DNA of 64,000 nt. It comes from Acidovorax sp. T1. Lineage in GTDB: Bacteria > Pseudomonadota > Gammaproteobacteria > Burkholderiales > Burkholderiaceae_C. The position numbers and the translations under genes are program-made. Under the pieces are notes generated by a model. The model had not been told where the DNA came from, searched no databases, and saw only the letters and a program-made list of their open reading frames with translations. Where the stretch lies: positions 558,001-622,000 of the forward strand of contig NZ_CP021648.1 of the NCBI RefSeq assembly GCF_002176815.1. The letters run 5' to 3'. Shown piece by piece: positions 17,092-26,141 of this stretch (position 1 is its first letter; each line of letters opens with the position of its first letter).

Positions 17092-18135
17092 CTACATTAC
17101 CCGCCCGAACCACCACACCGACAACCCGGCGGCCAGCACCGCCAGCGCGGCGCCCGCCAGCGCCAGCAGGGCCGAGATTTCGGTTTCGCGTTTTTCCACC
17201 GTGAGGCGCGAACTCAGCGTTTCATACACCTTCTTCAGGTCGGCGGCCGTGGCGGCGTGGAAATATTCGGCCTGGGTGCGCAAGGCCACGGCCTTGAGGG
17301 TTTCTTCATCGAGCCGCACGCGCATCGACCAGCCCTCGAAACCAATGGTTTCGCCCTGCACCGTGCCCACGCCCACGGTGTACACGCGCACGCCCCGGTC
17401 GGCGGCCCACTGGGCGGCTTCGAGTGGATCGACGCCGGTGGTGCGCTGGCCGTCGGTCAGCATGATGATGGCGGCCGAGTTGTAGGAGCCGGGGGCCACC
17501 GGCGTGAAGGTCTTGACCGGATCCTGCTTGGTGACCTCGTCGAGCGAGCGCGCGCGCATGGCCTGGCGCCCGCCCAGGGCCGCGATGTCGATGCCCGCAT
17601 CGGGGAACAGCGTGGCCAGCGCCAGCATGATGCCGTTGCCCGTGGCCGTGCCGCGCTGCAGCTGAAAGCTGTCGATCGCCTTGACGAGGTCTTCATGGCT
17701 CTGGGTGGGCAGTTGCGCCAGCTGCGCGCTGCCCGCAAACGCCACGATGCCCACGCGCACATGGCGCGGCAGCTCGGCGATGAAGGCCTTGGCGGCGTTT
17801 TGCGCGGCGGTGATGCGGTCGGGCTCCACGTCGGCGGCGCGCATGCTGCCCGATACATCCATGGCCAGCATGATGGTCTGCTGCTCCGAGGGCAGCGTGA
17901 TGACGGCCAGCGGGCGCGCCGCCGCCAGCAGCAGGGCCACCAGCGCCAGCAGAAAGAGCGCGGGCGGGATATGGCGGCGCAGGCGCTGGCCGGGGCCGAG
18001 CGCCGCGCGCACCAGCCCGAGGCTGGGGTAGTTCAGCGCCTGCTGCTTGCGCCGGTGCAGCAGCCAGGCATACAGCGCCACCAGCAGCGGCACCGCCAGC
18101 AGCAGCCAGAGCAGGGTGGGCCAGAGAAAAACCAT
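17092..18135 (-). CDS. VWA-domain membrane protein (BatA-like)
   Basis: 347 residues. Two membrane helices at the N-terminus (LWPTLLWLLLAVPLLVALYA and an ALFLLALVALLLAAARP segment) and one at the C-terminus flank a periplasmic von Willebrand A domain. The metal-ion site is DVSGSMR (about residue 93), with further site residues around IMLTDGQRTTG. It is the last gene of an operon with moxR and a DUF58 gene, the classical MoxR-AAA/VWA arrangement, in which the ATPase and VWA proteins act together, probably in chaperone-like or envelope roles. The start is the ATG at 18135. Confidence 0.9.
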   Translation of the reverse strand: MVFLWPTLLWLLLAVPLLVALYAWLLHRRKQQALNYPSLGLVRAALGPGQRLRRHIPPALFLLALVALLLAAARPLAVITLPSEQQTIMLAMDVSGSMRAADVEPDRITAAQNAAKAFIAELPRHVRVGIVAFAGSAQLAQLPTQSHEDLVKAIDSFQLQRGTATGNGIMLALATLFPDAGIDIAALGGRQAMRARSLDEVTKQDPVKTFTPVAPGSYNSAAIIMLTDGQRTTGVDPLEAAQWAADRGVRVYTVGVGTVQGETIGFEGWSMRVRLDEETLKAVALRTQAEYFHAATAADLKKVYETLSSRLTVEKRETEISALLALAGAALAVLAAGLSVWWFGRVM

Positions 18136-18162
18136 GGTCGGGTGTCCTTGGGTTTGTCGATG

Positions 18163-19179
18163 TCAGGCAGCGGCTTGCCCGGCCGGCACGGTGATGGCGC
18201 GGGGGCTGGGTTTGAAAGCGCGCAGCCGCGGGCCGGCGCGGCGCTGGCGCAGGTCCATGAAGCGCAGCAGGGCGTCGATCAGGTCGTCATCGGTGCGCAG
18301 CTCCAGCGTGTCGGCGCCCGCCGCGGCCAGGCCGGTGCGCAGGGTGGCCTCGCGCTCGGCGGCCAGGCGGGCAAAGCGCTGGCGGAAGGCCTTGTCGTGC
18401 GTGTCGACCTGCAGTTGTTCGCCGGTTTCGGCGTCGCGCAATAGCACCAGGCCCAGGTCGGGCAGTTCGAGTTCGAGCGGGTCGAACAGGCGCACGGCCA
18501 CCACGTCGTGGCGCAGCGCCAGCTGGGCCAGCGGCTTTTCCCAGCCGGGCGCGCTGATGAAGTCCGACACCACGAACACCGTCGAGCGCCGGCGAATGCC
18601 GCCCAGCCCTGCCTGCAGCAGCAAGCCCAGCTGCGTGCCGCCTGCAGGCTGGCCGGTGGCGGGCTGCAGCAACTGGTGCATGAGCTGCAATACCTGCGTG
18701 CGGCTGCTGCGCGGGGGCAGCACGGCATCCACCCCGCGCACGCCGCCGCGGCCAGTGCCATACAGCAGGGCGCCCACGCGGTTGCCGTGGCGGGTGAGCA
18801 GGCGCGCCAGCACGGCCACAAAGCCGGTGAGGATGTCGCGCTTGGCGTGGCCCTGCGGGCCAAAGTGGATGGAGGGGCTCAGGTCCAGCAGAAACCAGGC
18901 CGACATTTCGCGGTCTTCGGTGAACACGCGCACATGGGGCGTGTTCAGGCGGGCCGTGACGTTCCAGTCGATGTGGCGCACATCGTCGTGGGGCTGGTAC
19001 TCGCGCAGGTCGGCCAGATCCAGCCCGCTGCCGCGCACCAGGGTGCGGTAGTCGCCCTGCAGCAGGCCGTCGAGCCGCCGGATGACATGCCACTCCAGGT
19101 GCCGCAGCAGGCGGTCGGCCTGGCCAGGCACGCTGGGCAGGGGTTGCCCGGTGGCGGGTTCAGGCGGCTTTTTGCTCAT
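18163..19179 (-). CDS. DUF58 domain protein
   Basis: 338 residues from the ATG at 19179; it overlaps the end of moxR by 20 bases. It has the DUF58 signature GDYRTLVRGSGLDLADLREY, then HDDVRHIDWNVTARL, then a degenerate VWA-like fold beginning FLLDLSPSIHFG. Its position between moxR and the VWA gene is the standard one. Function in the complex is unknown. The frame extends upstream to 19254, but those residues have no family match and lie within moxR. Confidence 0.9.
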   Translation of the reverse strand: MSKKPPEPATGQPLPSVPGQADRLLRHLEWHVIRRLDGLLQGDYRTLVRGSGLDLADLREYQPHDDVRHIDWNVTARLNTPHVRVFTEDREMSAWFLLDLSPSIHFGPQGHAKRDILTGFVAVLARLLTRHGNRVGALLYGTGRGGVRGVDAVLPPRSSRTQVLQLMHQLLQPATGQPAGGTQLGLLLQAGLGGIRRRSTVFVVSDFISAPGWEKPLAQLALRHDVVAVRLFDPLELELPDLGLVLLRDAETGEQLQVDTHDKAFRQRFARLAAEREATLRTGLAAAGADTLELRTDDDLIDALLRFMDLRQRRAGPRLRAFKPSPRAITVPAGQAAA

Positions 19180-20200
19180 GGTGAGGGCCCGAGCCGTTTT
19201 GCAGGTGCTGCAATGGCCGTGCAGGCGCCGGTATCCTGGCCATGATGCGGGCAATCAGCGCATCGGCATCCAGCCCGTCCGACAGCGCCTCGTACGACAG
19301 CGACAGCCGGTGGCGCAGCACGTCAGCTGCCAGGTCGGTCATGTCTTCGGGCAGCACGTAGGCGCGTCCGCGCAGCATGGCCAGGGCCTGCGCGCCTTCG
19401 GCCAGGCAGATGGTGGCGCGCGGGCTGGCGCCGCAGGCAATGAACTGCGCAATGTCGCTGATGCCGTGCTGTGCGGGCGCCCGCGTGGCCGCCACCAGCT
19501 GCACCGCATATTGCAGCAGCGACGGGTCCACATACACGCTGCGGCACTCGGCCTGCAGGGCCGACAGCTGCGCCGTGGTGGCCACGGGCAGCACCTGCAC
19601 GGGCGCATCGAGCGCGCGCTGGGCAATCACGAACTCTTCTTCCTCGGTGGGGTAGTCGAGCAGCACCTTCATCATGAAGCGGTCCACCTGCGCTTCGGGC
19701 AGGGCGTAGGTGCCTTCGGTCTCGATGGGGTTTTGCGTGGCCATCACCAGAAAGGGCTCGGGCACCTTGTGGGTCTCGCCGGCAATCGTGACCTGGCGCT
19801 CCTGCATCACCTCCAGCAGGGCGCTTTGCACCTTGGCGGGGGCGCGGTTGATTTCGTCAGCCAGCAGCAGGTGGGTGAACACCGGGCCCAGCGATGTGCT
19901 GAACTCGCCCGTCTTCTGGTTGTACATGCGCGTGCCCACCAGGTCGGCGGGCACCAGATCGGGCGTGAACTGGATGCGCTTGAAGCTGCCCTGGATGGTG
20001 CTGGCCAGCGTCTTGACGGTAAGCGTCTTGGCCAGGCCGGGCACGCCTTCGACCAGCAGATGGCCCTGGGCCAGCATGGCGACCATCACGCGTTCGAGAA
20101 AGCGGTCTTGCCCGACCACGACGCGCTTGACCTCGTAGAGCACCTGCTCCATCAGCGTGGCGGTGGATGCGGCAGCAGGGGGTGTTGCGGTGGGTGTCAT
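19160..20200 (-). CDS. MoxR-family AAA+ ATPase
   Basis: 346 residues. Walker A is GVPGLAKT (about residue 55), Walker B LLLADEINRAP (about residue 115), and sensor region ATQNPIETEGTYALPEAQVDRF. MoxR ATPases act as chaperones for assembly or activation of partner complexes, usually with the VWA proteins encoded next to them. The start ATG follows the upstream protease gene by 26 bases, so protease, moxR, DUF58 and VWA are probably one operon. Confidence 0.93.
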   Translation of the reverse strand: MTPTATPPAAASTATLMEQVLYEVKRVVVGQDRFLERVMVAMLAQGHLLVEGVPGLAKTLTVKTLASTIQGSFKRIQFTPDLVPADLVGTRMYNQKTGEFSTSLGPVFTHLLLADEINRAPAKVQSALLEVMQERQVTIAGETHKVPEPFLVMATQNPIETEGTYALPEAQVDRFMMKVLLDYPTEEEEFVIAQRALDAPVQVLPVATTAQLSALQAECRSVYVDPSLLQYAVQLVAATRAPAQHGISDIAQFIACGASPRATICLAEGAQALAMLRGRAYVLPEDMTDLAADVLRHRLSLSYEALSDGLDADALIARIMARIPAPARPLQHLQNGSGPHHEQKAA

Positions 20201-20226
20201 GGCGTCCTTGCAGAAACGGGTGGAAA

Positions 20227-21168
20227 CTAAAACGGCGGCATGCCCACGGCTGCAGCGGCGTTTTCAATGGGCACGGCAAAGCCGATGCCGATGAAGGTGC
20301 GGGCCTCGGTGGGGTTGAGGATGGCGGTGACGATACCCACCACCTCGCCGTCCATGGTGACCAGCGGGCCGCCCGAGTTGCCGGGGTTGGCTGCCGCGTC
20401 GAACTGGATCAGGTTGGTCAGCGGTCGATTGCCTTCGGGCGATTCGAATTCCCGGTCCAGGCCCGACACCACGCCCGCCGACACCGACGGCCCGATGCCG
20501 AAGGGAAACCCGATGGCCACCACCTGGTCTCCCGCCCGCAGGTCTTGCGTGGAGCGCAGGGTCGCGGCGGCCAGGTCGTCGGGCACCTTGTGGGCCTGCA
20601 GCACGGCCAGGTCGTTTTCGGGCTGGGCGCCGGTGACGCTGGCGGTGGTCTCCAGCCCGTCGTGGAAGGTGATGGTGATGCGGCTGGCGCCCTGCACCAC
20701 ATGCAGGTTGGTGAGGATGATTCCCGAATCCACAATCACCACGCCGGTGCCCACACCGCGCTCGATCTCGGCCTTGCCGTTCTTGCTGCGCATGTAGCCC
20801 ACCACGCGCACCACCGACGGCGCCACGGCCTCCACCGCTGCTGCGGCGGGCGATGGCAAGGTGGTGGTTTCCAGGGTGCGCAGCACGGCGGCGTCGATGT
20901 CGTCCTGCGTGATGCGGCGCGGCGCCGCGCCCGGGTGCAGCCACAGGCTGGCCAGCAGCAGCGCGGTGAGCACCACCACGGCCGCCCACAGGGCGCGCAG
21001 GCGGTTGCGCTGGGCGGTGGTGGCTGTGGATGGTGCGGAAGCTTGCGCCAGCGATGGCGACGGCTCCGGCGTGCTTGCGGATTCGGCCGCCGGTTCTGCC
21101 GGGCGCCGGGTGGGGCGGGAACTGCTGTAGAGGGCGGGCCGGGGCATCCTGTCACCTTCTGGTTCCAT
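20227..21168 (-). CDS. Membrane-anchored trypsin-like serine protease (S1C, HtrA/Deg-like) without visible PDZ domain
   Basis: About 313 residues. A Pro/Ser-rich cytoplasmic head precedes one helix (WAAVVVLTALLLASLWL), then a periplasmic protease domain with the triad His in ILTNLHVVQG, Asp in ENDLAVLQA and Ser in ANPGNSGGPLV. It stops soon after the protease domain, so no PDZ domain is present, unlike DegP or DegS. The frame is open to 21273; ATG 21168 has AGGA at a good distance, and ATG 21138 with AGAAGG is an alternative. It is first in the moxR operon. Confidence 0.85.
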   Translation of the reverse strand: MEPEGDRMPRPALYSSSRPTRRPAEPAAESASTPEPSPSLAQASAPSTATTAQRNRLRALWAAVVVLTALLLASLWLHPGAAPRRITQDDIDAAVLRTLETTTLPSPAAAAVEAVAPSVVRVVGYMRSKNGKAEIERGVGTGVVIVDSGIILTNLHVVQGASRITITFHDGLETTASVTGAQPENDLAVLQAHKVPDDLAAATLRSTQDLRAGDQVVAIGFPFGIGPSVSAGVVSGLDREFESPEGNRPLTNLIQFDAAANPGNSGGPLVTMDGEVVGIVTAILNPTEARTFIGIGFAVPIENAAAAVGMPPF

Positions 21169-21380
21169 GGCCATTTCCTGTCCCGGCGCGCATGCGCATG
21201 GGGCTGCGGGCGCCGCGCCGGTGCTGGCGCGCGGGGGTGAGGAAAAGGCATGTCGCGCCAGGGCGTGGCGCACGGTTTTGACAGTAGCACGGATCGCTCA
21301 TTTGTGCACCCGCTGTCTGCCATGGCGCGCTGGGCGCGCCGGCCGCTGTGGGGCGGGCGCGGGTGCGGCATCATGGCGGC

Positions 21381-22211
21381 ATGCCTTTTTTTATCGACAC
21401 GCATTGCCACCTGGACGCCGCCGAGTTCGCCGCCGACCGCGACGCCGTGCGCCAGCAGGCCGCTGCCGCGGGCGTGGCGCATTGCGTGATTCCGGCGGTG
21501 GAGCGCGCCAACTGGGACGCCGTGCGCCAGCTGGCGCACCGCCATGGCGACAGCTACGCCCTGGGCATTCACCCGCTGTACACCGCGCGGGCGGCCGATG
21601 CCGACCTGGCGCTGCTGGCCCAGGCGCTGGAGCAGCACCGCCACGACCCGCGCCTGGTGGCCATCGGCGAAATCGGGCTGGATTTTTTTGCCGATGGCCT
21701 TGACCCCGCGCGGCAGGAGCAGTTCTACCGCGCGCAGCTGCAGCTGGCGCGCCGCTTCGATCTGCCGGTGATCCTGCATGTGCGCCGCTCGGCCGACAAG
21801 CTGCTCAAGGGCCTGCGCGACACAGCCGTGCCTGGCGGCATCGCCCACGCCTTCAATGGCAGCCTGCAGCAGGCCCAGGCGTTCATCGCGCTCGGCTTCA
21901 AGCTGGGGTTTGGCGGCGCGGTGACTTATGACCGGGCGCTGCAGTTGCGCCGGCTGGCGGCCGCGCTGCCCGAGTCGGCCCTGGTGCTGGAAACCGACGC
22001 GCCCGATATCCCGCCGCACTGGCTTTACGCCACTGCGGCGCAGCGCGCTGCCGGGCAGCCGCAGGGGCGCAACGCCCCGGCCGAGCTGCCGCGCATCGCC
22101 GCGGTGGTGGCGGGCCTGCGCGGCCTGCCGTTGGCGGCACTGGCGCGCGGCACCACCGCCAATGCCTGCGCGGCGCTGCCGCGGCTGGCCGGGCGGGTGC
22201 AGGAAGTTTGA
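21381..22211 (+). CDS. TatD-family metal-dependent DNase
   Basis: 276 residues. TatD amidohydrolase fold with metal ligands FIDTHCHLD at the start, AIGEIGLDFF, LPVILHVRRS, a His in GGIAHAFNGS and LETDAPDIPP. These enzymes are 3'-5' exonucleases or deoxyribonucleases of the cytoplasm. The start is ATG 21381 (MPFFIDTH), as is usual for the family. It is followed by a copy of the dispersed repeat and then a DNA glycosylase gene, so DNA repair genes are neighbours. Confidence 0.92.
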   Translation: MPFFIDTHCHLDAAEFAADRDAVRQQAAAAGVAHCVIPAVERANWDAVRQLAHRHGDSYALGIHPLYTARAADADLALLAQALEQHRHDPRLVAIGEIGLDFFADGLDPARQEQFYRAQLQLARRFDLPVILHVRRSADKLLKGLRDTAVPGGIAHAFNGSLQQAQAFIALGFKLGFGGAVTYDRALQLRRLAAALPESALVLETDAPDIPPHWLYATAAQRAAGQPQGRNAPAELPRIAAVVAGLRGLPLAALARGTTANACAALPRLAGRVQEV

Positions 22212-22219
22212 GGTGTTTT

Positions 22220-22269
22220 TGGCCGCTGGCGCTTTCCAGATAAGCGCTGGTAGCTATTTATTTGATAGT
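22220..22269 (+). repeat. Dispersed palindromic repeat, copy 4
   Basis: GGCCGCTGGCGCTTTCCAGA then TAAGCGCTGGTAGCTATTTA and TTTGATAG. It lies in the gap between tatD and the glycosylase gene. Confidence 0.75.
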
Positions 22270-22308
22270 GACCGAGGTGTGTGTTGGATTTCAGGCCAGA
22301 ATGGGCGC

Positions 22309-22884
22309 ATGAAGGAAAACAAGGCGGCTGTGGGCCGGCCCACCCGACCCCGCGATGTGCACAGCCCGCTCCAGCCGCCCGGCGGCGAGCGCCTGACGGG
22401 GCTGGCGCCCGTGGTGTCCGAACGCACGGTGGTGCTGGTGCTGGGCAGCTTTCCGGGCGCGGCCTCGCTGCGGGCGGGGCAATACTATGCGCACCCGCAA
22501 AACCATTTCTGGCGCATCCTGCAGGCGCTCTGGCCGCAGCACCCGCTGCCCGGCGCAGCGCACTATGGCGAGCGCTGCGACTGGCTGCTGGCGCGCGGGC
22601 TGGGCCTGTGGGACGTGTACGCCAGCTGTGAGCGGGTGGGCAGCCTGGACACCCGCATCCGCAATGCGCAGGTCAACGACTTTGCCAGCCTGCGCGCGCG
22701 CTGCCCCCGGCTGGCGGCCATCGCCCACAATGGCGGGGAAAGCTTCAAGCATGCGCGCAGCACGGCCTTGCTGGGGGTGGCGGTGCACCGGCTGCCTTCC
22801 ACCAGCCCGGCCAATGCGTCGTGGAGTTTTGAACGTAAATTGAACGCCTGGGCCGAACTGCTGGCCCGGCATGGATTGGTGTGA
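22309..22884 (+). CDS. DNA-deoxyinosine glycosylase (uracil-DNA glycosylase superfamily)
   Basis: 191 residues. The superfamily active-site strand is seen in VLVLGSFPGAASLRAGQYYA, then HPQNHFWRIL, and the C-terminal motif in VHRLPSTSPANASW. This fits the hypoxanthine/deoxyinosine glycosylase branch, which removes deaminated adenine from DNA and starts base-excision repair. The ATG at 22309 is the first that leaves the family N-terminus intact. The stop is directly followed by the ATG of the next gene, so the two are translated together. Confidence 0.85.
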   Translation: MKENKAAVGRPTRPRDVHSPLQPPGGERLTGLAPVVSERTVVLVLGSFPGAASLRAGQYYAHPQNHFWRILQALWPQHPLPGAAHYGERCDWLLARGLGLWDVYASCERVGSLDTRIRNAQVNDFASLRARCPRLAAIAHNGGESFKHARSTALLGVAVHRLPSTSPANASWSFERKLNAWAELLARHGLV

Positions 22885-23649
22885 ATGGCCCGCAATAAAA
22901 AGACCGAAGTTGAACTGCCCGAAGTGAGCGTCTCTGACGATGGCGAGGTGCGCCACCTGCACCTGGGCACGCCCTGGATCCAGGGCTCCATGCGCGTGGC
23001 CGAGCCGTTCGAGATCGAGTTGCAGTATGTGCAGCGCATGATGGCCTGGCTGCTGTTTGTTGAGCCCGCCAGTGTCACCAAGCGCCACGCCATGCAGTTG
23101 GGGCTGGGGGCCGGGGCCATCACCAAGTTTTGCCACAAGAAACTGCGCCTGTGCACCACCGCCATCGAGCTCAACCCGCAGGTGCTGGCGGTGTGCCGCC
23201 AGTGGTTCAAGCTGCCGCCCGATGGCCCCAAGCTGCGCGTGGTGCTGGCCGATGCGGCCGAGGAAATCCGCAACCCGATGTGGCTGGGCACCGTGGACGC
23301 CCTGGCGGTCGATCTGTACGACCACGAAGCCGCGGCGCCGGTGCTAGACAGCCCCGCTTTTTATGCCGACTGCCGCGCGTTGCTGACCGAGGACGGCTGC
23401 ATGACCGTGAACCTGTTTGGCCGGGCGTCGAGCTTCGAGCGCAGCCTCAAGAGCATGGCCAGCGCCTTTGGCGAAGACGCCCTGTGGGCCTTCAAGCCCA
23501 CCCGCGAGGGCAACACCGTGGTGCTGGCGCAGCGCACGCCCAGCCGGCCCAAGCGCACCGAGCTGGCCGCGCGGGCCGAGGCCATCCAGGCGCGCTGGGA
23601 CATCCCTTCGGCCAAATGGCTGCGCGTGTTCAAACCCGTGGCGGGCTGA
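22885..23649 (+). CDS. Spermidine synthase-like, SAM-binding Rossmann protein
   Basis: 254 residues, starting at the base after the previous stop. It has a class I methyltransferase/aminopropyltransferase fold: AMQLGLGAGAITKFCHKK (glycine loop), TTAIELNPQVLAV (acidic residue for the nucleoside), DALAVDLYD. The N-terminal beta domain and tyrosine motif of true spermidine synthases are reduced, so polyamine synthesis is not certain. Members of this type are often annotated as spermine/spermidine synthase-like. Its coupling to the glycosylase gene is positional only. Confidence 0.75.
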   Translation: MARNKKTEVELPEVSVSDDGEVRHLHLGTPWIQGSMRVAEPFEIELQYVQRMMAWLLFVEPASVTKRHAMQLGLGAGAITKFCHKKLRLCTTAIELNPQVLAVCRQWFKLPPDGPKLRVVLADAAEEIRNPMWLGTVDALAVDLYDHEAAAPVLDSPAFYADCRALLTEDGCMTVNLFGRASSFERSLKSMASAFGEDALWAFKPTREGNTVVLAQRTPSRPKRTELAARAEAIQARWDIPSAKWLRVFKPVAG

Positions 23650-23696
23650 CCGTCCGCCGCTCCGCCTCGCCATTGAACTGAACACCGAAGCCCCTG

Positions 23697-25490
23697 ATGA
23701 AAACCTTCACCGAATTCCCCGCGCCCGCTGCGCCTGCGGCCCATGCGGGTCCGCTGGACTGGCGCAGCATGGTGGGCTGGCTGCGCTCCGATGGCGTGAT
23801 CTCGCCGCAAGAGGCGCACCGCACCATCGCCCGCTGCTCGCAGGCCGAAAGCTCGCAGCATCCGCTGGTGCGGCTGGCCAGCGTCGCCATGGCGCGCGCC
23901 AGCGATGGCAAGCCGCTCGATATTGAATCGCTGACCGAATACCTGGCCCAGCGCGCCGGGCTGCACTACCTGCGCATCGATCCGCTCAAGGTGGACGTGG
24001 GCCGCGTGGCCGACACCATGAGCGCCTCGTATGCCGAGCGGCACAAGGTGCTGCCGGTGCAGGTGACGGCCAAGGAGGTGGTGGTGGCCACGGCCGAGCC
24101 CTTCATCGACGACTGGGTGGCCGAGGTGGAGCGCCAGTCGCGCCGCACGGTGCGCCGGGTGGTGGCCAACCCGCAGGATATTCACCGCTTCACGGCCGAG
24201 TTTTTTGCGCTGGCCAAATCGGTGCGGGCGGCGCAGAAGGCGGGCGGCAACTCGGGGGGCAGCAGCTTTGAGCAGCTGGTGGAGCTGGGCCAAAGCAACA
24301 AGCAGCTCGATGCCAACGACCAGGGCGTCGTGAAGGTGGTGGACTGGCTGTGGCAATACGCGTTTGATCAGCGCGCCAGCGACATCCACCTGGAGCCGCG
24401 CCGCGAGCAGGGCGTGATCCGCTTTCGCATCGATGGCGTGCTGCACCCGGTCTACCAGATGCCCATGGGCGTGCACAACGCCATGGTGTCGCGCATCAAG
24501 CTGCTGGGCCGCATCGACGTGGTGGAAAAGCGCCGCCCGCAGGACGGCCGCATCAAGACCCGCAACCAGCGCGGCGACGAGGTGGAAATGCGCCTGTCCA
24601 CGCTGCCCACGGCGTTTGGCGAGAAGATGGTGATGCGGATTTTTGACCCCGACAACACCGTCAAGGATCTCGACGCGCTGGGCTTCGCACCGCACGACGC
24701 GCAGCGCTGGGAGCAGCTCGTCAAGCGCCCGCACGGCATCATCCTGGTGACCGGGCCCACCGGCTCGGGCAAGACCACCACGCTGTACGCCACCTTGAAG
24801 CGCGTGGCCACCGAAGAGGTGAACGTGAGCACCGTGGAAGACCCGATCGAAATGATCGAGCCCAGCTTCAACCAGACGCAGGTGCAGCCGCAGCTCGACT
24901 TCAACTTCGCCGAAGGCCTGCGCGCCCTGATGCGCCAAGACCCGGACATCATCATGGTGGGCGAAATCCGCGATCTGGAAACCGCCGAGATGGCTATCCA
25001 GGCCGCGCTCACGGGCCACCTGGTGTTCTCGACGCTGCACACCAACGATGCACCCTCGGCCATCACCCGCATGATGGAGCTGGGCGTGCCGTCGTATCTG
25101 ATCAACGCCACGCTGCTGGGCGTGCTGGCCCAGCGGCTGGTGCGCACGCTGTGCAAACAGTGCAAGCAGCCCGATACGTTGGCCACCCCCGAGGCGCTGG
25201 TCGAGGTGGTCAAGCCCTGGAAGATCACGGGCGCCTACCAGCCCTACAAGTCTGTGGGTTGCGTGGATTGCCGCATGGGGGGCTTTCTGGGGCGCATGGG
25301 GCTTTACGAACTGCTGACGGTGAGCGAGGCGCTCAAGGACAAGATCACCCAGGCGCCTTCGATCGAGGTGCTGCGCCGCCAGGCGGTGGCCGACGGCATG
25401 CGCCCCTTGCGCCTGGCCGGCGCCCTGCGGGTGGCCGAAGGGCTGACCACGCTGGACGAGGTGATTGCGGCGACGCCGCCGCTCGATTGA
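23697..25490 (+). CDS. GspE/PilB-type secretion ATPase, standing alone
   Basis: 597 residues. An N-terminal GspE domain (about residues 30-160) is followed by the ATPase core: DIHLEPRREQGVIRFRIDG, Walker A VTGPTGSGKTTTLYATL (about residue 352), Asp box STVEDPIEM, Walker B DIIMVGEIRD, His box TGHLVFSTLHTNDA, and a zinc-binding site CKQCKQ…CVDC. Such hexamers power type II secretion or type IV pilus extension in the cytoplasm. No gspF, pilC or pseudopilin gene is next to it. No damage is seen. Confidence 0.9.
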   Translation: MKTFTEFPAPAAPAAHAGPLDWRSMVGWLRSDGVISPQEAHRTIARCSQAESSQHPLVRLASVAMARASDGKPLDIESLTEYLAQRAGLHYLRIDPLKVDVGRVADTMSASYAERHKVLPVQVTAKEVVVATAEPFIDDWVAEVERQSRRTVRRVVANPQDIHRFTAEFFALAKSVRAAQKAGGNSGGSSFEQLVELGQSNKQLDANDQGVVKVVDWLWQYAFDQRASDIHLEPRREQGVIRFRIDGVLHPVYQMPMGVHNAMVSRIKLLGRIDVVEKRRPQDGRIKTRNQRGDEVEMRLSTLPTAFGEKMVMRIFDPDNTVKDLDALGFAPHDAQRWEQLVKRPHGIILVTGPTGSGKTTTLYATLKRVATEEVNVSTVEDPIEMIEPSFNQTQVQPQLDFNFAEGLRALMRQDPDIIMVGEIRDLETAEMAIQAALTGHLVFSTLHTNDAPSAITRMMELGVPSYLINATLLGVLAQRLVRTLCKQCKQPDTLATPEALVEVVKPWKITGAYQPYKSVGCVDCRMGGFLGRMGLYELLTVSEALKDKITQAPSIEVLRRQAVADGMRPLRLAGALRVAEGLTTLDEVIAATPPLD

Positions 25491-25634
25491 TCAAGTCGGG
25501 GTAAACCCGCACTCACCCAGGGCGCCGCACCGCAGCGGGCGGCGATTGTGACGGGATGTAGGTGGAATCCACATCGCTATGCGCCCACATTCCCCGCACA
25601 ATCCCGTGGTTGAGATTCCGCCAAGGAGACATTC

Positions 25635-26123
25635 GTGAAAATCAAGAGTCAAAAAGACTTTTTTGCCGGCCTCATGTTCATGGGCGTCGGCGTGGCCTTC
25701 GCCTGGGGCGCCACAACTTACAACGTCGGCACCGGCGCCCGCATGGGACCGGGCTATTTCCCCCTGTTGCTGGGTATTTTGCTGGCCATCATCGGCGGCG
25801 TTATTACGTTCAAGGCCACCGTGGTGGAAACCGTGGACGGTGAAAAGATCGGCAAATGGGCCTGGAAGCCGCTGTTCTTCATTCTGGCCGCCAACTTTGC
25901 CTTCGGCATTTTGCTGGCCGGCCTGCCCAGCCTGGGTATTCCCGCCATGGGCCTGATCGTCGGCATCTATGCGCTGACCTTCATTGCCAGCCTGGCAGGC
26001 AACGAGTTCCATGCGAAGTCGGTGTTTGTACTTGCCACGGTGCTCGCCGTGGGCAGCTATGTGGCATTCGTCTGGGCGCTGAAGCTTCAGTTCCCGGTGT
26101 GGCCCAGTTTTATTTCCGGTTAA
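25635..26123 (+). CDS. tctB: Tripartite tricarboxylate transporter, small membrane subunit TctB
   Basis: 162 residues from a GTG start with AAGGAGA eight bases before it. Four hydrophobic segments are visible (FFAGLMFMGVGVAFAWG, FPLLLGILLAIIGGVI, PLFFILAANFAFGILLAG, ALTFIASLAG and the last helix), with the typical MGPGYFPLLLG motif of TctB. It works in the inner membrane with TctA and a periplasmic receptor of the Bug family. tctA follows after 18 bases. No receptor gene stands with the pair. Confidence 0.9.
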   Translation: MKIKSQKDFFAGLMFMGVGVAFAWGATTYNVGTGARMGPGYFPLLLGILLAIIGGVITFKATVVETVDGEKIGKWAWKPLFFILAANFAFGILLAGLPSLGIPAMGLIVGIYALTFIASLAGNEFHAKSVFVLATVLAVGSYVAFVWALKLQFPVWPSFISG

Positions 26124-26141
26124 GGCAGGAGCACCCACACT

